NCBI GenBank assembly: GCA_964398915.1
Contig: CAYNOR010000002.1
Location: forward strand, 1 to 64,000
DNA length: 64,000 bases
Reading direction: 5' to 3'
Source: Tichowtungia sp964398915
GTDB lineage: Bacteria > Verrucomicrobiota > Kiritimatiellia > Kiritimatiellales > Tichowtungiaceae
The stretch's first letter is position 1; each line of letters starts with the position of its first letter. Position numbers and translations under genes: made by a program. Of the stretch, positions 25,485-32,893 are shown in pieces. Below the pieces are notes generated by a model. The model saw only the letters and a program-made list of their open reading frames with translations. It was not told the DNA's origin and ran no database searches.

Positions 25485-26538
25485 GATCTCTTAGTTTCTT
25501 TGAGATGGTGTCCATGGCGAGGCGGGCGGTGGAGAAGGCGGCCTGTAAATTATAGCCGCCGCTCGGGCCGTCGATGTCGAGGATTTCCCCGGCGAAGAAA
25601 AGCCCCGGCACTTTTTTCGATTCCATGGTGCGCGAATCGACTTCGTTGAGCGCGATGCCGCCGACGGTGACCATGGCTTCTTTGAGCGGGCGAACGCGCA
25701 GCGGGTTGAGCGTCCAGCGTTTACCATTCATATCGACTTCGAAGCTGTAGTTTTTGAGGTCGCGCCGCGCGATGATCCGGCTGGCGTTGGTGACCGCCGG
25801 TCCGCCGATACCGTATTTTTCGATTTCCAGAAAGCCTTCGGTGACGGCAACGGCTTTGCCGCCGACCATGATTTTCAGCGTGACGTTCGGAATACTGCGC
25901 ATCGGATTGGCGGCGATCCACGCGGGAGGCATATCGAATCCGGCGAGGCCGGGGCGGTACGGCGTAACTTTATGTCCAAGTACGGCGGCCATTTTCTGTC
26001 CGTCGCCGACGGAGCCGGTTTTCGGATAGCTGACGCCGCCGGTGGCGAGCAGGAGCGCGCGCGAGGTGAGTTCAACGCTGTCGGTTTTGACGAGCCATTC
26101 GCCGGTTTGCAACGGGGTGATTCTATGCACGGCGCTGTTGAGCATGATGCCGATGTTGTATTTTGCCAGCAGGTCGGTGAAGAGGTGGTGGACGTCGGAT
26201 GCTTTTTCGCTGGCCGGATAAACCCGCTTGTCGCGCTGCATTTTGGTGACGAGTCCGTTTTTATGGCACCACTCGCGCAGGGCGGACGGCGGGAAGGCGG
26301 TTAGCGCCGGTTCGAGGAACGGGGCAACCGGTTCGCCGAAGTCGGCCAGCATTTCTCTGACGGGCAGGGCGGAGGTGATGTTGCAGCGGTTGTTGCCGCA
26401 CATCAGCAGTTTACGCCCCGGCTTCGGGCAGCGTTCGAGAATGACGGTGCGGATTTTACGTTCGCCCGCGTTGACGCCGGCCATAAAGCCCGCCGCCCCG
26501 CCGCCGATAATGATGAGGTCTGTTGAGGTGTTGTTCAT
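25441..26538 (-). CDS. HI0933-family NAD(P)/FAD-dependent oxidoreductase
   Basis: A 365-residue flavoprotein of the YhiN/HI0933 family. The dinucleotide-binding motif is IIIGGGAAGFMAG at residues 9-21, and family blocks PGRKLLMCGNNRCNIT, VYPASEKASDV, LLATGGVSYPKTGSVGDG and FFAGEILDIDGPSGGYNLQAAFSTA are all present. The physiological reaction of the family is not established. The last dozen residues (RDHSSQRREERKGN) are encoded by a repeat arm, so the original stop was probably slightly upstream. Confidence 0.9.
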   Translation of the reverse strand: MNNTSTDLIIIGGGAAGFMAGVNAGERKIRTVILERCPKPGRKLLMCGNNRCNITSALPVREMLADFGEPVAPFLEPALTAFPPSALREWCHKNGLVTKMQRDKRVYPASEKASDVHHLFTDLLAKYNIGIMLNSAVHRITPLQTGEWLVKTDSVELTSRALLLATGGVSYPKTGSVGDGQKMAAVLGHKVTPYRPGLAGFDMPPAWIAANPMRSIPNVTLKIMVGGKAVAVTEGFLEIEKYGIGGPAVTNASRIIARRDLKNYSFEVDMNGKRWTLNPLRVRPLKEAMVTVGGIALNEVDSRTMESKKVPGLFFAGEILDIDGPSGGYNLQAAFSTARLAMDTISKKLRDHSSQRREERKGNLN

Positions 26539-26572
26539 ATTAAAATTCCAGCCCGGAATATCTGTAAGAGAT

Positions 26573-26658
26573 GATCAAAATAATTAAGGACAGAATGATT
26601 TCCAAAATATTAGAAGATTCCTTTGTATAGAATTATTTTGTCCTTAATTATTCTGATC
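26573..26658. mobile_element. MITE-like element, copy B (86 bp)
   Basis: It begins GATCAAAATAATTAAGGACA and ends with the inverse, TTGTCCTTAATTATTCTGAT. It is the same family as 2092-2173 and 32501-32585. It occupies most of the spacer between trpD and the flavoprotein gene. Confidence 0.8.
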
Positions 26659-26679
26659 ATGGTCTCTTTTTACTTCCGA

Positions 26680-27696
26680 TTACTCCGTATGGGAGGCTTC
26701 CGCCAGTTGGGTTAGTTTTTGGAGGGCGGCACCGGAGTCGATGGATTCGGCAGCGAGTTGAATTCCTTCCGGCGGAGTCTTGGCTTTTCCTCCCGCCATC
26801 ATGGCGAAAGCGGCGTTGAGCAAAACGATGTCGCGCTTCGGGCCTTTTTCTTCACCGGCGAGAATCGCCCGGACGATCCTGGCGTTTTCCGCCGGACCGC
26901 CGCCTGTGATATCGGCGGTGCGGGCCGGAGCGAATCCAAGTCCGGCGGGCTGGATTTCGTAGGTTTCCAGTTTGCCGCGGCGGATTTCAGTGACGAGGGT
27001 TGTGGTGGTCGTGGTGATTTCGTCGAGCCCGTCATTGCCGCGGACGACAAACAGATAGCTGGCACCAAGCTGGGCGCAGGCGTCGGCGATGACCGGAACC
27101 AGTTCGGCAGAGAAAACTCCGAGCACTCCATTTTTGACCCCGGCCGGATTGCAGAGCGGGCCGAGAATGTTGAAAAGGCTCCAGAAACCCAGTTCCTTGC
27201 GCGGTGCGGCGGCATATTTCATCGCCGGATGCAGGGTCGGCGCAAACAGGAACGCAATGCCGATTTTATTGAGGCATTCCTCCATTTTCTGCGGGCTGTA
27301 CTGGAGGTTAATACCGAGTTCAGAAAGGACGTTGGCGGCGCCGCACTTACTGGACACGCCGTAACTTCCGTGTTTGGCGACGGTAACACCCGCTCCGGCG
27401 GCGACAAATGCCGCTGCGGTGGAAATATTGAAGGTGTGCGCGCCGTCGCCGCCGGTGCCGACGATATCCACGGCGTTCGGGTCGTCACAGCGGATTTTGA
27501 CCATGTTTTCGCGCATGGCCTGCGCGGCGCCGGCGATGATTTCCGGCGTCTCCCCGTGCATCCGGACGGCGGTGATAAACCCGCCGATTTGTGCAGGAGT
27601 CGCTTCGCCCCGCATAATCCCCATGATGGCTTGATACGCCTCGTCACGGGATAGGGTTTTGCCTTCTATCAGGGCTTTTATGGCGGCTTTGATCAT
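26680..27696 (-). CDS. trpD: Anthranilate phosphoribosyltransferase
   Basis: A 338-residue TrpD that joins anthranilate and PRPP in tryptophan synthesis. The PRPP site GTGGDGAHTFNIST and the anthranilate-binding blocks AKHGSYGVSSKCGAANVLSELG and RKELGFWSLFNILGPLCNPAG are intact. GGAGG lies 5-6 nt before the ATG. No other trp genes are in the window. The gene upstream (four-helix-bundle) ends in an ATGA overlap with this start. Confidence 0.97.
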   Translation of the reverse strand: MIKAAIKALIEGKTLSRDEAYQAIMGIMRGEATPAQIGGFITAVRMHGETPEIIAGAAQAMRENMVKIRCDDPNAVDIVGTGGDGAHTFNISTAAAFVAAGAGVTVAKHGSYGVSSKCGAANVLSELGINLQYSPQKMEECLNKIGIAFLFAPTLHPAMKYAAAPRKELGFWSLFNILGPLCNPAGVKNGVLGVFSAELVPVIADACAQLGASYLFVVRGNDGLDEITTTTTTLVTEIRRGKLETYEIQPAGLGFAPARTADITGGGPAENARIVRAILAGEEKGPKRDIVLLNAAFAMMAGGKAKTPPEGIQLAAESIDSGAALQKLTQLAEASHTE

Positions 27697-28121
27697 GGGG
27701 TACCTCCGGTGACGGGTGTCGGGTGTCGGGGTGCAGGGGGTGCGTGTCGAGTGTCGCGAGGGTTATCAGCTTTCAGTGTTTGAATCGATTTGGTCAATCT
27801 TGCGATAATCCGGTCGGCAAGCTCAACCCGTTTATCAATAGTCTCTTGTGGCAGCCAGTGTTTCAGGCGTTTGTATCGTCCGAGCGTTTCACGGGCTGAC
27901 CCGCGTGAAATATCCAGAAACCGGATGTATTCGGTGCGACTGATTCGTCCAAATCCCTCGTCAATGTTCGCAGAAATAGAGTCGGCACTGCCGATCTGTT
28001 GGCTGATCAGCCGGTAGCACTGGGGATCCTGCTGCAGAACGGCCATGTCCTTTACGACAAGGTCGAAAAGCTCAAGGGCGTCCTGATAAGGGCCAAAATC
28101 TTCGACACGGTTCCGATTCAT
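27693..28121 (-). CDS. Four-helix-bundle protein (S23/IVS family)
   Basis: About 142 residues from the ATG at 28121, preceded by AGAGGAAAG. It belongs to the four-helix-bundle family first seen in 23S rRNA intervening sequences, shown by YRLISQQIGSADSISANIDE, GFGRISRTEYIRFLDISRGSA and ETLGRYKRLKHWLP. The DGR accessory protein Avd has the same fold, but no reverse transcriptase is nearby. The last ~22 residues (RDTRHAPPAPRHPTP...) are encoded by a CGACACC heptamer array. Function of this family outside rRNA inserts is unknown. It sits inside an inverted pair of such arrays. Confidence 0.85.
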   Translation of the reverse strand: MNRNRVEDFGPYQDALELFDLVVKDMAVLQQDPQCYRLISQQIGSADSISANIDEGFGRISRTEYIRFLDISRGSARETLGRYKRLKHWLPQETIDKRVELADRIIARLTKSIQTLKADNPRDTRHAPPAPRHPTPVTGGTP

Positions 28122-28161
28122 AGCTTTCCTCTTACACGCGACACCCGACACCCGACACGTT
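27708..28161. mobile_element. Gene-carrying unit bounded by inverted heptamer arrays
   Basis: The left boundary (27708-27761) has GGTGTCG units with TGAC/TGTC at 27710, 27717 and 27724. The right boundary (28134-28161) has the inverse, with GACA at 28140, 28147 and 28154. A 16-base core (GGGTGTCGGGTGTCG plus one) is perfectly inverted. The four-helix-bundle gene fills the unit, which separates trpD from gcvPA. Mobility is an inference from structure, and no target duplication could be confirmed. Confidence 0.55.
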
Positions 28162-28183
28162 CCACTCTCTCATCGTTGCGCGG

Positions 28184-28212
28184 TTGACACACTACTGGAG
28201 CATGCCTACTCT
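28184..28212 (+). promoter_or_regulatory. Promoter of gcvPA
   Basis: TTGACA (28184-28189) and TACTCT (28207-28212) with a 17-bp spacer, 28 nt before the gcvPA ATG. AGGAG follows at about 28229. Confidence 0.6.
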
Positions 28213-28240
28213 GTCGAAATTATTTTAGGAGAAGCCGTTT

Positions 28241-29581
28241 ATGTCTATTTCACCGTTTGCCTGTACCAGTCCTGATGACGAAAAAGCGATGCTCGCCTCA
28301 ATCGGCGCGAAGAGTTTTGATGATCTTTTCGCCCACATTCCGGCGGAATTTCAGTCGGATGAATTCAACCTGCCGGACGGTCTCTCCGAAATGGAGATGA
28401 TGCAGCAGATCCGTACGATTGCCCGAAAAAACTCGTCCGATCTGACCAACTTCTGCGGCGCCGGATTTTACGACCACTTTATTCCCGCCGCCGTCAACTC
28501 TCTCACCTCGCGCGGCGAGTTTTTCACCGCCTACACGCCGTACCAGCCGGAGGCGGCTCAGGGAACCTTACAGGCGATGTTTGAATACCAGACCGCCATC
28601 ACGCGCCTGACGAACATGGAAGTTTCCAACGCGTCGCTCTACGACGGCGGCACCGCGCTGTTCGAAGGCATGATGATGGCGCTGCGCATCACCAAGCGCA
28701 ACCGCGTGCTGGTCGATGAAGGGGTCAGCCCGATTTATCGCACCATGCTCCGCAGTTATACCCGCAACTTGAAAATCGAATACCGCGAAGTTCCGATGAG
28801 CGGCGGATTGGCCGACCGCGCCGCTTTCGCCAAGCAGCTCGACAGCACCGTCGGCGCGGTGCTGCTGCAGAACCCGAACTTCTTCGGCTGTCTCGACGAT
28901 CTGACCGATGTGATCGCTCAGACACATAATGCCAGTGCGATCGCGGTCGTGTCGGCTTATCCGATTTCGCTCGGTGTCGTCAAAACACCCGGCGAAATGG
29001 ACGCTGACATTGTCACCGGCGACGGCCAGAGCCTCGGCCTGCCGCTCTCGTTCGGCGGACCGTACCTCGGCTTTATGTCGACGAAGAAAAAATATGTCCG
29101 CAACATGCCGGGACGTATCGTCGGTGCGACGAAAGACGGGCAGGGACGGCGTGGCTATGTGCTGACGTTGCAGGCGCGTGAACAGCATATCCGCCGTGAA
29201 AAAGCTGCATCCAACATCTGCACCAATATGCAGCTCTGCGCGCTTCGCTCGGTCATTTATCTTTCGCTGCTCGGTAAGCACGGTTTCGCCGATGTCGCCC
29301 GCCAGTGCATGGATCGCGCCGGTTATGCGTGGACGCGCCTCAAAGCGATCAAAGGGGTCGAGCCGCTGTATGACCGTCCGTTCTTCAACGAGTTCGCGCT
29401 GAAACTGCCGAAAGACGCGGGAGAAGTCGTCAGCGACTTGATCAGCGAAGGCATCGCCGCCGGATTCCCCGCCGGACGTTATTATCAGGGGATGGAAAAC
29501 GTTCTGCTCGTCGCCTGTACAGAGAAACGGACGAAGAAGGAAATTGATATTCTGGCCGCGAAATTGGAATCCGTTTTGTAG
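28241..29581 (+). CDS. gcvPA: Glycine dehydrogenase (decarboxylating) subunit 1
   Basis: A 446-residue N-terminal-type subunit of the two-subunit P protein, which decarboxylates glycine with PLP and loads the aminomethyl group onto H protein. Typical blocks: NFCGAGFYDHFIPAAVNSL, YTPYQPEAAQGTLQAMFEYQ, NASLYDGGTALFEG and GRIVGATKDGQGRRGYVLTLQAREQHIRREKA in separate conserved pieces. The PLP lysine is in the partner gcvPB, 1.5 kb downstream. An RDD-protein gene and repeats have come between the two subunits. Confidence 0.97.
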   Translation: MSISPFACTSPDDEKAMLASIGAKSFDDLFAHIPAEFQSDEFNLPDGLSEMEMMQQIRTIARKNSSDLTNFCGAGFYDHFIPAAVNSLTSRGEFFTAYTPYQPEAAQGTLQAMFEYQTAITRLTNMEVSNASLYDGGTALFEGMMMALRITKRNRVLVDEGVSPIYRTMLRSYTRNLKIEYREVPMSGGLADRAAFAKQLDSTVGAVLLQNPNFFGCLDDLTDVIAQTHNASAIAVVSAYPISLGVVKTPGEMDADIVTGDGQSLGLPLSFGGPYLGFMSTKKKYVRNMPGRIVGATKDGQGRRGYVLTLQAREQHIRREKAASNICTNMQLCALRSVIYLSLLGKHGFADVARQCMDRAGYAWTRLKAIKGVEPLYDRPFFNEFALKLPKDAGEVVSDLISEGIAAGFPAGRYYQGMENVLLVACTEKRTKKEIDILAAKLESVL

Positions 29582-29590
29582 GGATGTTTT

Positions 29591-29826
29591 ACAAAATCAT
29601 GGACAGCAAAATCATTTTTATGGGCGAATAGAAAGTGGAATAGGCTTCCAGCCTGTTCATTATAAGTGGCCGCGAAGAAGGAACGCAGAGAACGCAAGGG
29701 AAAGAATTTTGACAGGATAACTGGATCGACAGGATGAGGAGTTCCAAGGGTTGGAAAAGAAACGAACCGCGAATGGACGCGAATCGCCGCGAATAAGAAA
29801 GTGGAATAGGCTTCCAGCCTGTTCAT
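29591..29826. repeat. Repeat-filled spacer: MITE relative, two REP copies, arrays
   Basis: This gene-free stretch (29582-29895) is a mosaic. 29591-29621 resembles 1439-1469 (AAAATCATGGACAGCAAAAT type). Two 34-bp direct copies of the REP with core AGGCTTCCAGCCT lie at 29627-29660 and 29793-29826. Between them are GGAT-type short repeats (29713-29738), a perfect TTCCAAGGGTTGGAA (29742-29756) and CGCGAATNNN repeats (29766-29796). No gene is seen. Confidence 0.75.
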
Positions 29827-29895
29827 GCACCGCAAGAGTTTAGACAGAATAATTATTGGCAGAATGATGGGGCGAGAAATTTGGAGGAGAAAGTG

Positions 29896-30897
29896 ATGAC
29901 TGAATCAACACAGGAACTGGCGAGCCGCTGGCAACGGCTGTGGGGGTCGCTGATCGATGCGCTCATCGGAGTTGCGGTTGTTTTTCCGGCGATGTGGTTT
30001 TTCGGTGTGTTGCAACAAATGTACAGGGGCGGGGCGCTGTCTCTCGAACAACGGATTGTCTGGTTTGTGTCCGGCACGGTCGTGTTTATCGTTATTCAGG
30101 GACATCTCTTGGGAAAATATGGCCAGACGATTGGCAAGAGGATGGTCGGTACGCGCATTATTTCCTGTGAGGATGGCCGCATCCTGCCGTTTTGGACGGT
30201 CTTTCCCTTGCGCTATCTCCCTGTTTCATTGGTTTCTCAGATTCCGGTTGCCGGACAGTGGTTGAGTCTGGTGGATGCCCTTTTTATCTTTCGGAAAGAC
30301 AAGCGTTGCATTCACGATCTGATTGCCGGAACCAAGGTTGTAAAAGCGGATTCATCTTCTGAAAATCATGCTGAAACAAAAGATGATGAATTTTATGATG
30401 AAGTTGCAAAAGAACTTGAGACCAACAACTTGGTTTCCGGCGTTTGGACTCGCGCTTTCGCCGAAGCCGATGGTGATGCGAATCGCACGAAAGCGATCTA
30501 TATCAAATTGCGGGTTGAAGCTCTGTTGTCGCAAAAAAAGAAGCAGAGATATGAGGGTGTTCGAGTTGAGCGAGAACGACGACAATCTGAAAAAAAGAAG
30601 AATCAGCGTTTAGTAGTTAAACGATTAGTTTTTGGGTCTTTGACTATAACATTATCGCTCTTAGCCTGTTTTTTCGGTCTTGGGGCGATAGGTTGTTTTA
30701 TAAGTGGTGGCCGTTGCGAATGGGGCATGCCGAGATTAATGTCGATCATTGCGCATTATGTGACAAGTTGTTCCATAGCTCGTGAGTCCGCGTATTTTAC
30801 TGGCTCTGTAGTTGGCGTGATAGCTTTTTTATTAGGGATTGCTGCGTGGAATTTAAACAGGACGGGGAAGGGCGGAAGGGCGGGATCAGTCCGATAA
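29896..30897 (+). CDS. RDD-family membrane protein
   Basis: About 333 residues from the ATG at 29896, with GGAGGAG just upstream. The N-terminal RDD domain (LASRWQRLWGSLIDALIG, GKYGQTIGKRMVGTRII, DALFIFRKDKRCIHDLIAGT) contains two to three membrane segments. A charged, probably coiled middle (residues about 155-240, with EALLSQKKKQRYEG) and two C-terminal membrane segments follow. RDD proteins are linked to ion or osmotic homeostasis, but most are uncharacterised. Codon use is plainer and more AT-rich in the second half. It interrupts the gcvPA-gcvPB pair. Confidence 0.8.
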   Translation: MTESTQELASRWQRLWGSLIDALIGVAVVFPAMWFFGVLQQMYRGGALSLEQRIVWFVSGTVVFIVIQGHLLGKYGQTIGKRMVGTRIISCEDGRILPFWTVFPLRYLPVSLVSQIPVAGQWLSLVDALFIFRKDKRCIHDLIAGTKVVKADSSSENHAETKDDEFYDEVAKELETNNLVSGVWTRAFAEADGDANRTKAIYIKLRVEALLSQKKKQRYEGVRVERERRQSEKKKNQRLVVKRLVFGSLTITLSLLACFFGLGAIGCFISGGRCEWGMPRLMSIIAHYVTSCSIARESAYFTGSVVGVIAFLLGIAAWNLNRTGKGGRAGSVR

Positions 30898-30911
30898 TTT
30901 AATAATTGGAA

Positions 30912-30957
30912 TTCCAAGGCTTTGAAAAATTGCAGTCAAAAGTTCCAAGGTTTGGAA
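30912..30957. repeat. Two dispersed palindromes upstream of gcvPB
   Basis: TTCCAAGGCTTTGAA (30912-30926) and the perfect TTCCAAGGTTTGGAA (30943-30957), 31 bp apart. A 10-bp-period arm (30972-31001, GCG-type) and a heptamer arm TACGGAA/TATGGAG (31009-31034) follow, filling the spacer up to gcvPB. Confidence 0.7.
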
Positions 30958-31038
30958 AAAATGAGGAGTTTGATTTGCGTTCATTCGCGTGAATTTGCGG
31001 TTGAAAAAGACGCAGTACGGAATATGGAGTAAAAATTT

Positions 31039-32484
31039 ATGAAACTGATTTATGAATTGAGTTCAAAAGGACGGGGCGGAGTGAGAATTCCGGAAGACCG
31101 TATTTCCGAACACGATATCATCAGTGAAAACCTGCTGCGCGCGGCACCGGCCGAGCTACCGGAGGTTTCTGAGAGCGAAGTGGTGCGGCATTACACCAAA
31201 CTGTCGCGCCTGAATTATTCGGTCGATACGCACTTTTATCCGCTCGGCTCCTGTACGATGAAGCATAATCCGCGCGCCTGCGAAGCCGCCGCGTCGCTTC
31301 CCGACCTGTGCGAAACTCATCCGCTCTGGCCGCAGTTGCGTCATGGCGGACTGCTAACGCAAGGCTCGCTTCAGATTCTTTATTCACTGGAGCGGATGCT
31401 GTCAGAAATCACCGGTCTGGCCGAGTTCACGCTTCAGCCGATGGCCGGTTCGCACGGCGAGCTGACGGCGGTGATGATGATGGCGGCCTATCACCGCGAC
31501 CGCGGCAATAAGAAGACGCACATTATTATCCCCGACTCGGCACACGGAACCAATCCGGCTAGCGCGGCGCTCGGCGGCTACGCCGTGGTGACGATTCCGT
31601 CCGACGCCAGCGGCGACATGGATATTGATCTGTTCAAAGCGGCGCTGAACGACGAAACCGCCGGTGTGATGCTAACGTTGCCCAGTACGCTCGGCGTATT
31701 TAATCCAAAGGTGAAGGAAATCATCAAGGCGGTTCATGCGGTGGACGGCCTGATGTATTACGACGGCGCGAACTTTAACGCCATTATGGGGCGCATCAAA
31801 CCCGGCGAACTCGGCTTCGATATCTGCCACTTGAATCTGCACAAGTCGTTTTCAACGCCGCACGGCGGCGGCGGCCCCGGTACCGGGCCTGTCGGCGTCT
31901 GTGAAAAACTGCGGCCGTATCTGCCGATTTCGCGCGTAGCGAAAACCAAAGACGGAACCTACACGCTCGATTACGAGTTCCCGAAGAGCATCGGCTATAT
32001 CGCGCCGTTCTACGGCAACTTCGCCATTCTCGTCCGCGCCTACGCTTACCTGCTGATGCTGGGCCGTGACGGACTGCGCGCCACCAGTGACCGCGCCGTG
32101 CTTAACGCCAACTATGTGCAGGAAAAACTGCGTCCGTATTTTGCGGCGGTCACCAAAGGTCGTTGCATGCACGAATGCGTATTCAGCGGCAAGACGCTGG
32201 GCGAGGGCGTCCATACGCTTGACCTTGCGAAAGCGCTACTTGACCGCGGTTATCATGCGCCGACGATCTACTTCCCGCTCAACGTGCCGGAAGCGATCAT
32301 GATCGAGCCGACGGAAACCGAGACACGTGAAACGCTCGATCAGTTCTGCAAGGACATGATCGAGATTTTTGAACTTTCCAAAACCGATCCGGATGCGGTG
32401 CATGCCGCGCCGGTCACCACGCCGGTCGGCCGTCTCGACGAAGTCGCCGCTGCGAAAAATATGATCCTCACGTGTGTGGAGTAA
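31039..32484 (+). CDS. gcvPB: Glycine dehydrogenase (decarboxylating) subunit 2
   Basis: A 481-residue C-terminal-type P-protein subunit. The PLP-binding Lys is in NLHKSFSTPHGGGGPGTGPV, and other landmarks are RHYTKLSRLNYSVDTHFYPLGSC in parts, FTLQPMAGSHGEL and DSAHGTNPASA. With gcvPA it forms the heterotetrameric glycine decarboxylase. The ATG lies directly behind a TACGGAG-type heptamer array (31009-31034). A MITE-like element follows 16 nt after the stop. Confidence 0.97.
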   Translation: MKLIYELSSKGRGGVRIPEDRISEHDIISENLLRAAPAELPEVSESEVVRHYTKLSRLNYSVDTHFYPLGSCTMKHNPRACEAAASLPDLCETHPLWPQLRHGGLLTQGSLQILYSLERMLSEITGLAEFTLQPMAGSHGELTAVMMMAAYHRDRGNKKTHIIIPDSAHGTNPASAALGGYAVVTIPSDASGDMDIDLFKAALNDETAGVMLTLPSTLGVFNPKVKEIIKAVHAVDGLMYYDGANFNAIMGRIKPGELGFDICHLNLHKSFSTPHGGGGPGTGPVGVCEKLRPYLPISRVAKTKDGTYTLDYEFPKSIGYIAPFYGNFAILVRAYAYLLMLGRDGLRATSDRAVLNANYVQEKLRPYFAAVTKGRCMHECVFSGKTLGEGVHTLDLAKALLDRGYHAPTIYFPLNVPEAIMIEPTETETRETLDQFCKDMIEIFELSKTDPDAVHAAPVTTPVGRLDEVAAAKNMILTCVE

Positions 32485-32500
32485 TGGAGCAGGATAGTTT

Positions 32501-32585
32501 GATCAGAATAATTAAGGACAGAATGATTACAGTGCGGTTCGGATTCTGGAGTTTTTAGAATTATTCTGTCCGTAATTATTCTGAT
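32501..32585. mobile_element. MITE-like element, copy C (85 bp)
   Basis: It begins GATCAGAATAATTAAGGACA and ends TCTGTCCGTAATTATTCTGAT minus its first base. The inverted arms are about 27 bp. It lies between gcvPB and the Dabb-protein gene. Confidence 0.8.
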
Positions 32586-32614
32586 TTGATTTTCTGGGGG
32601 AAATGGAGGCAAGC

Positions 32615-32893
32615 ATGGTTAAGCATATTGTTGTTTGGACGATGAAGCCGGAGACAACGGTTGAACAGAAAATGGAAATGAAAGACCGGCTGGAAGCGCT
32701 GGCTGAAAAAAATTCCGAACTGCTTAAAATTGAAGTCGGGATCGACACCGGCAGCGGAACGATGTCGCTTTATTCGGAATTCGCTGCGGAAGACGATTTG
32801 ATCGCTTATCAGATGCATCCGGATCATCAGGCGGTTGTCGGTTTCGTGAAGCCGCTCGTGGCGGCACGTTCGGTCTGTGACTATGAGTGCTGA
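32615..32893 (+). CDS. Dabb (stress-responsive alpha/beta barrel) protein
   Basis: A 92-residue protein from the ATG at 32615, which has GGAGG 5 nt upstream. An in-frame ATG at 32603 is possible. The Dabb fold is shown by MVKHIVVWTMK at the start, the helix MKDRLEALAEKN, then IEVGID and YSEFAAEDDLIAYQMHPDHQ. Members are small dimeric ferredoxin-like proteins of mostly unknown role. Its end overlaps the methyltransferase gene by 11 nt. Confidence 0.85.
   Translation: MVKHIVVWTMKPETTVEQKMEMKDRLEALAEKNSELLKIEVGIDTGSGTMSLYSEFAAEDDLIAYQMHPDHQAVVGFVKPLVAARSVCDYEC

Noticed and set aside
27708..28161. Diversity-generating retroelement (Avd-like four-helix protein; C-type lectin fold in the giant protein)
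   Set aside because: No reverse transcriptase, template repeat or variable repeat with A-to-N changes is visible. The lectin domain is 17 kb away and unlinked.
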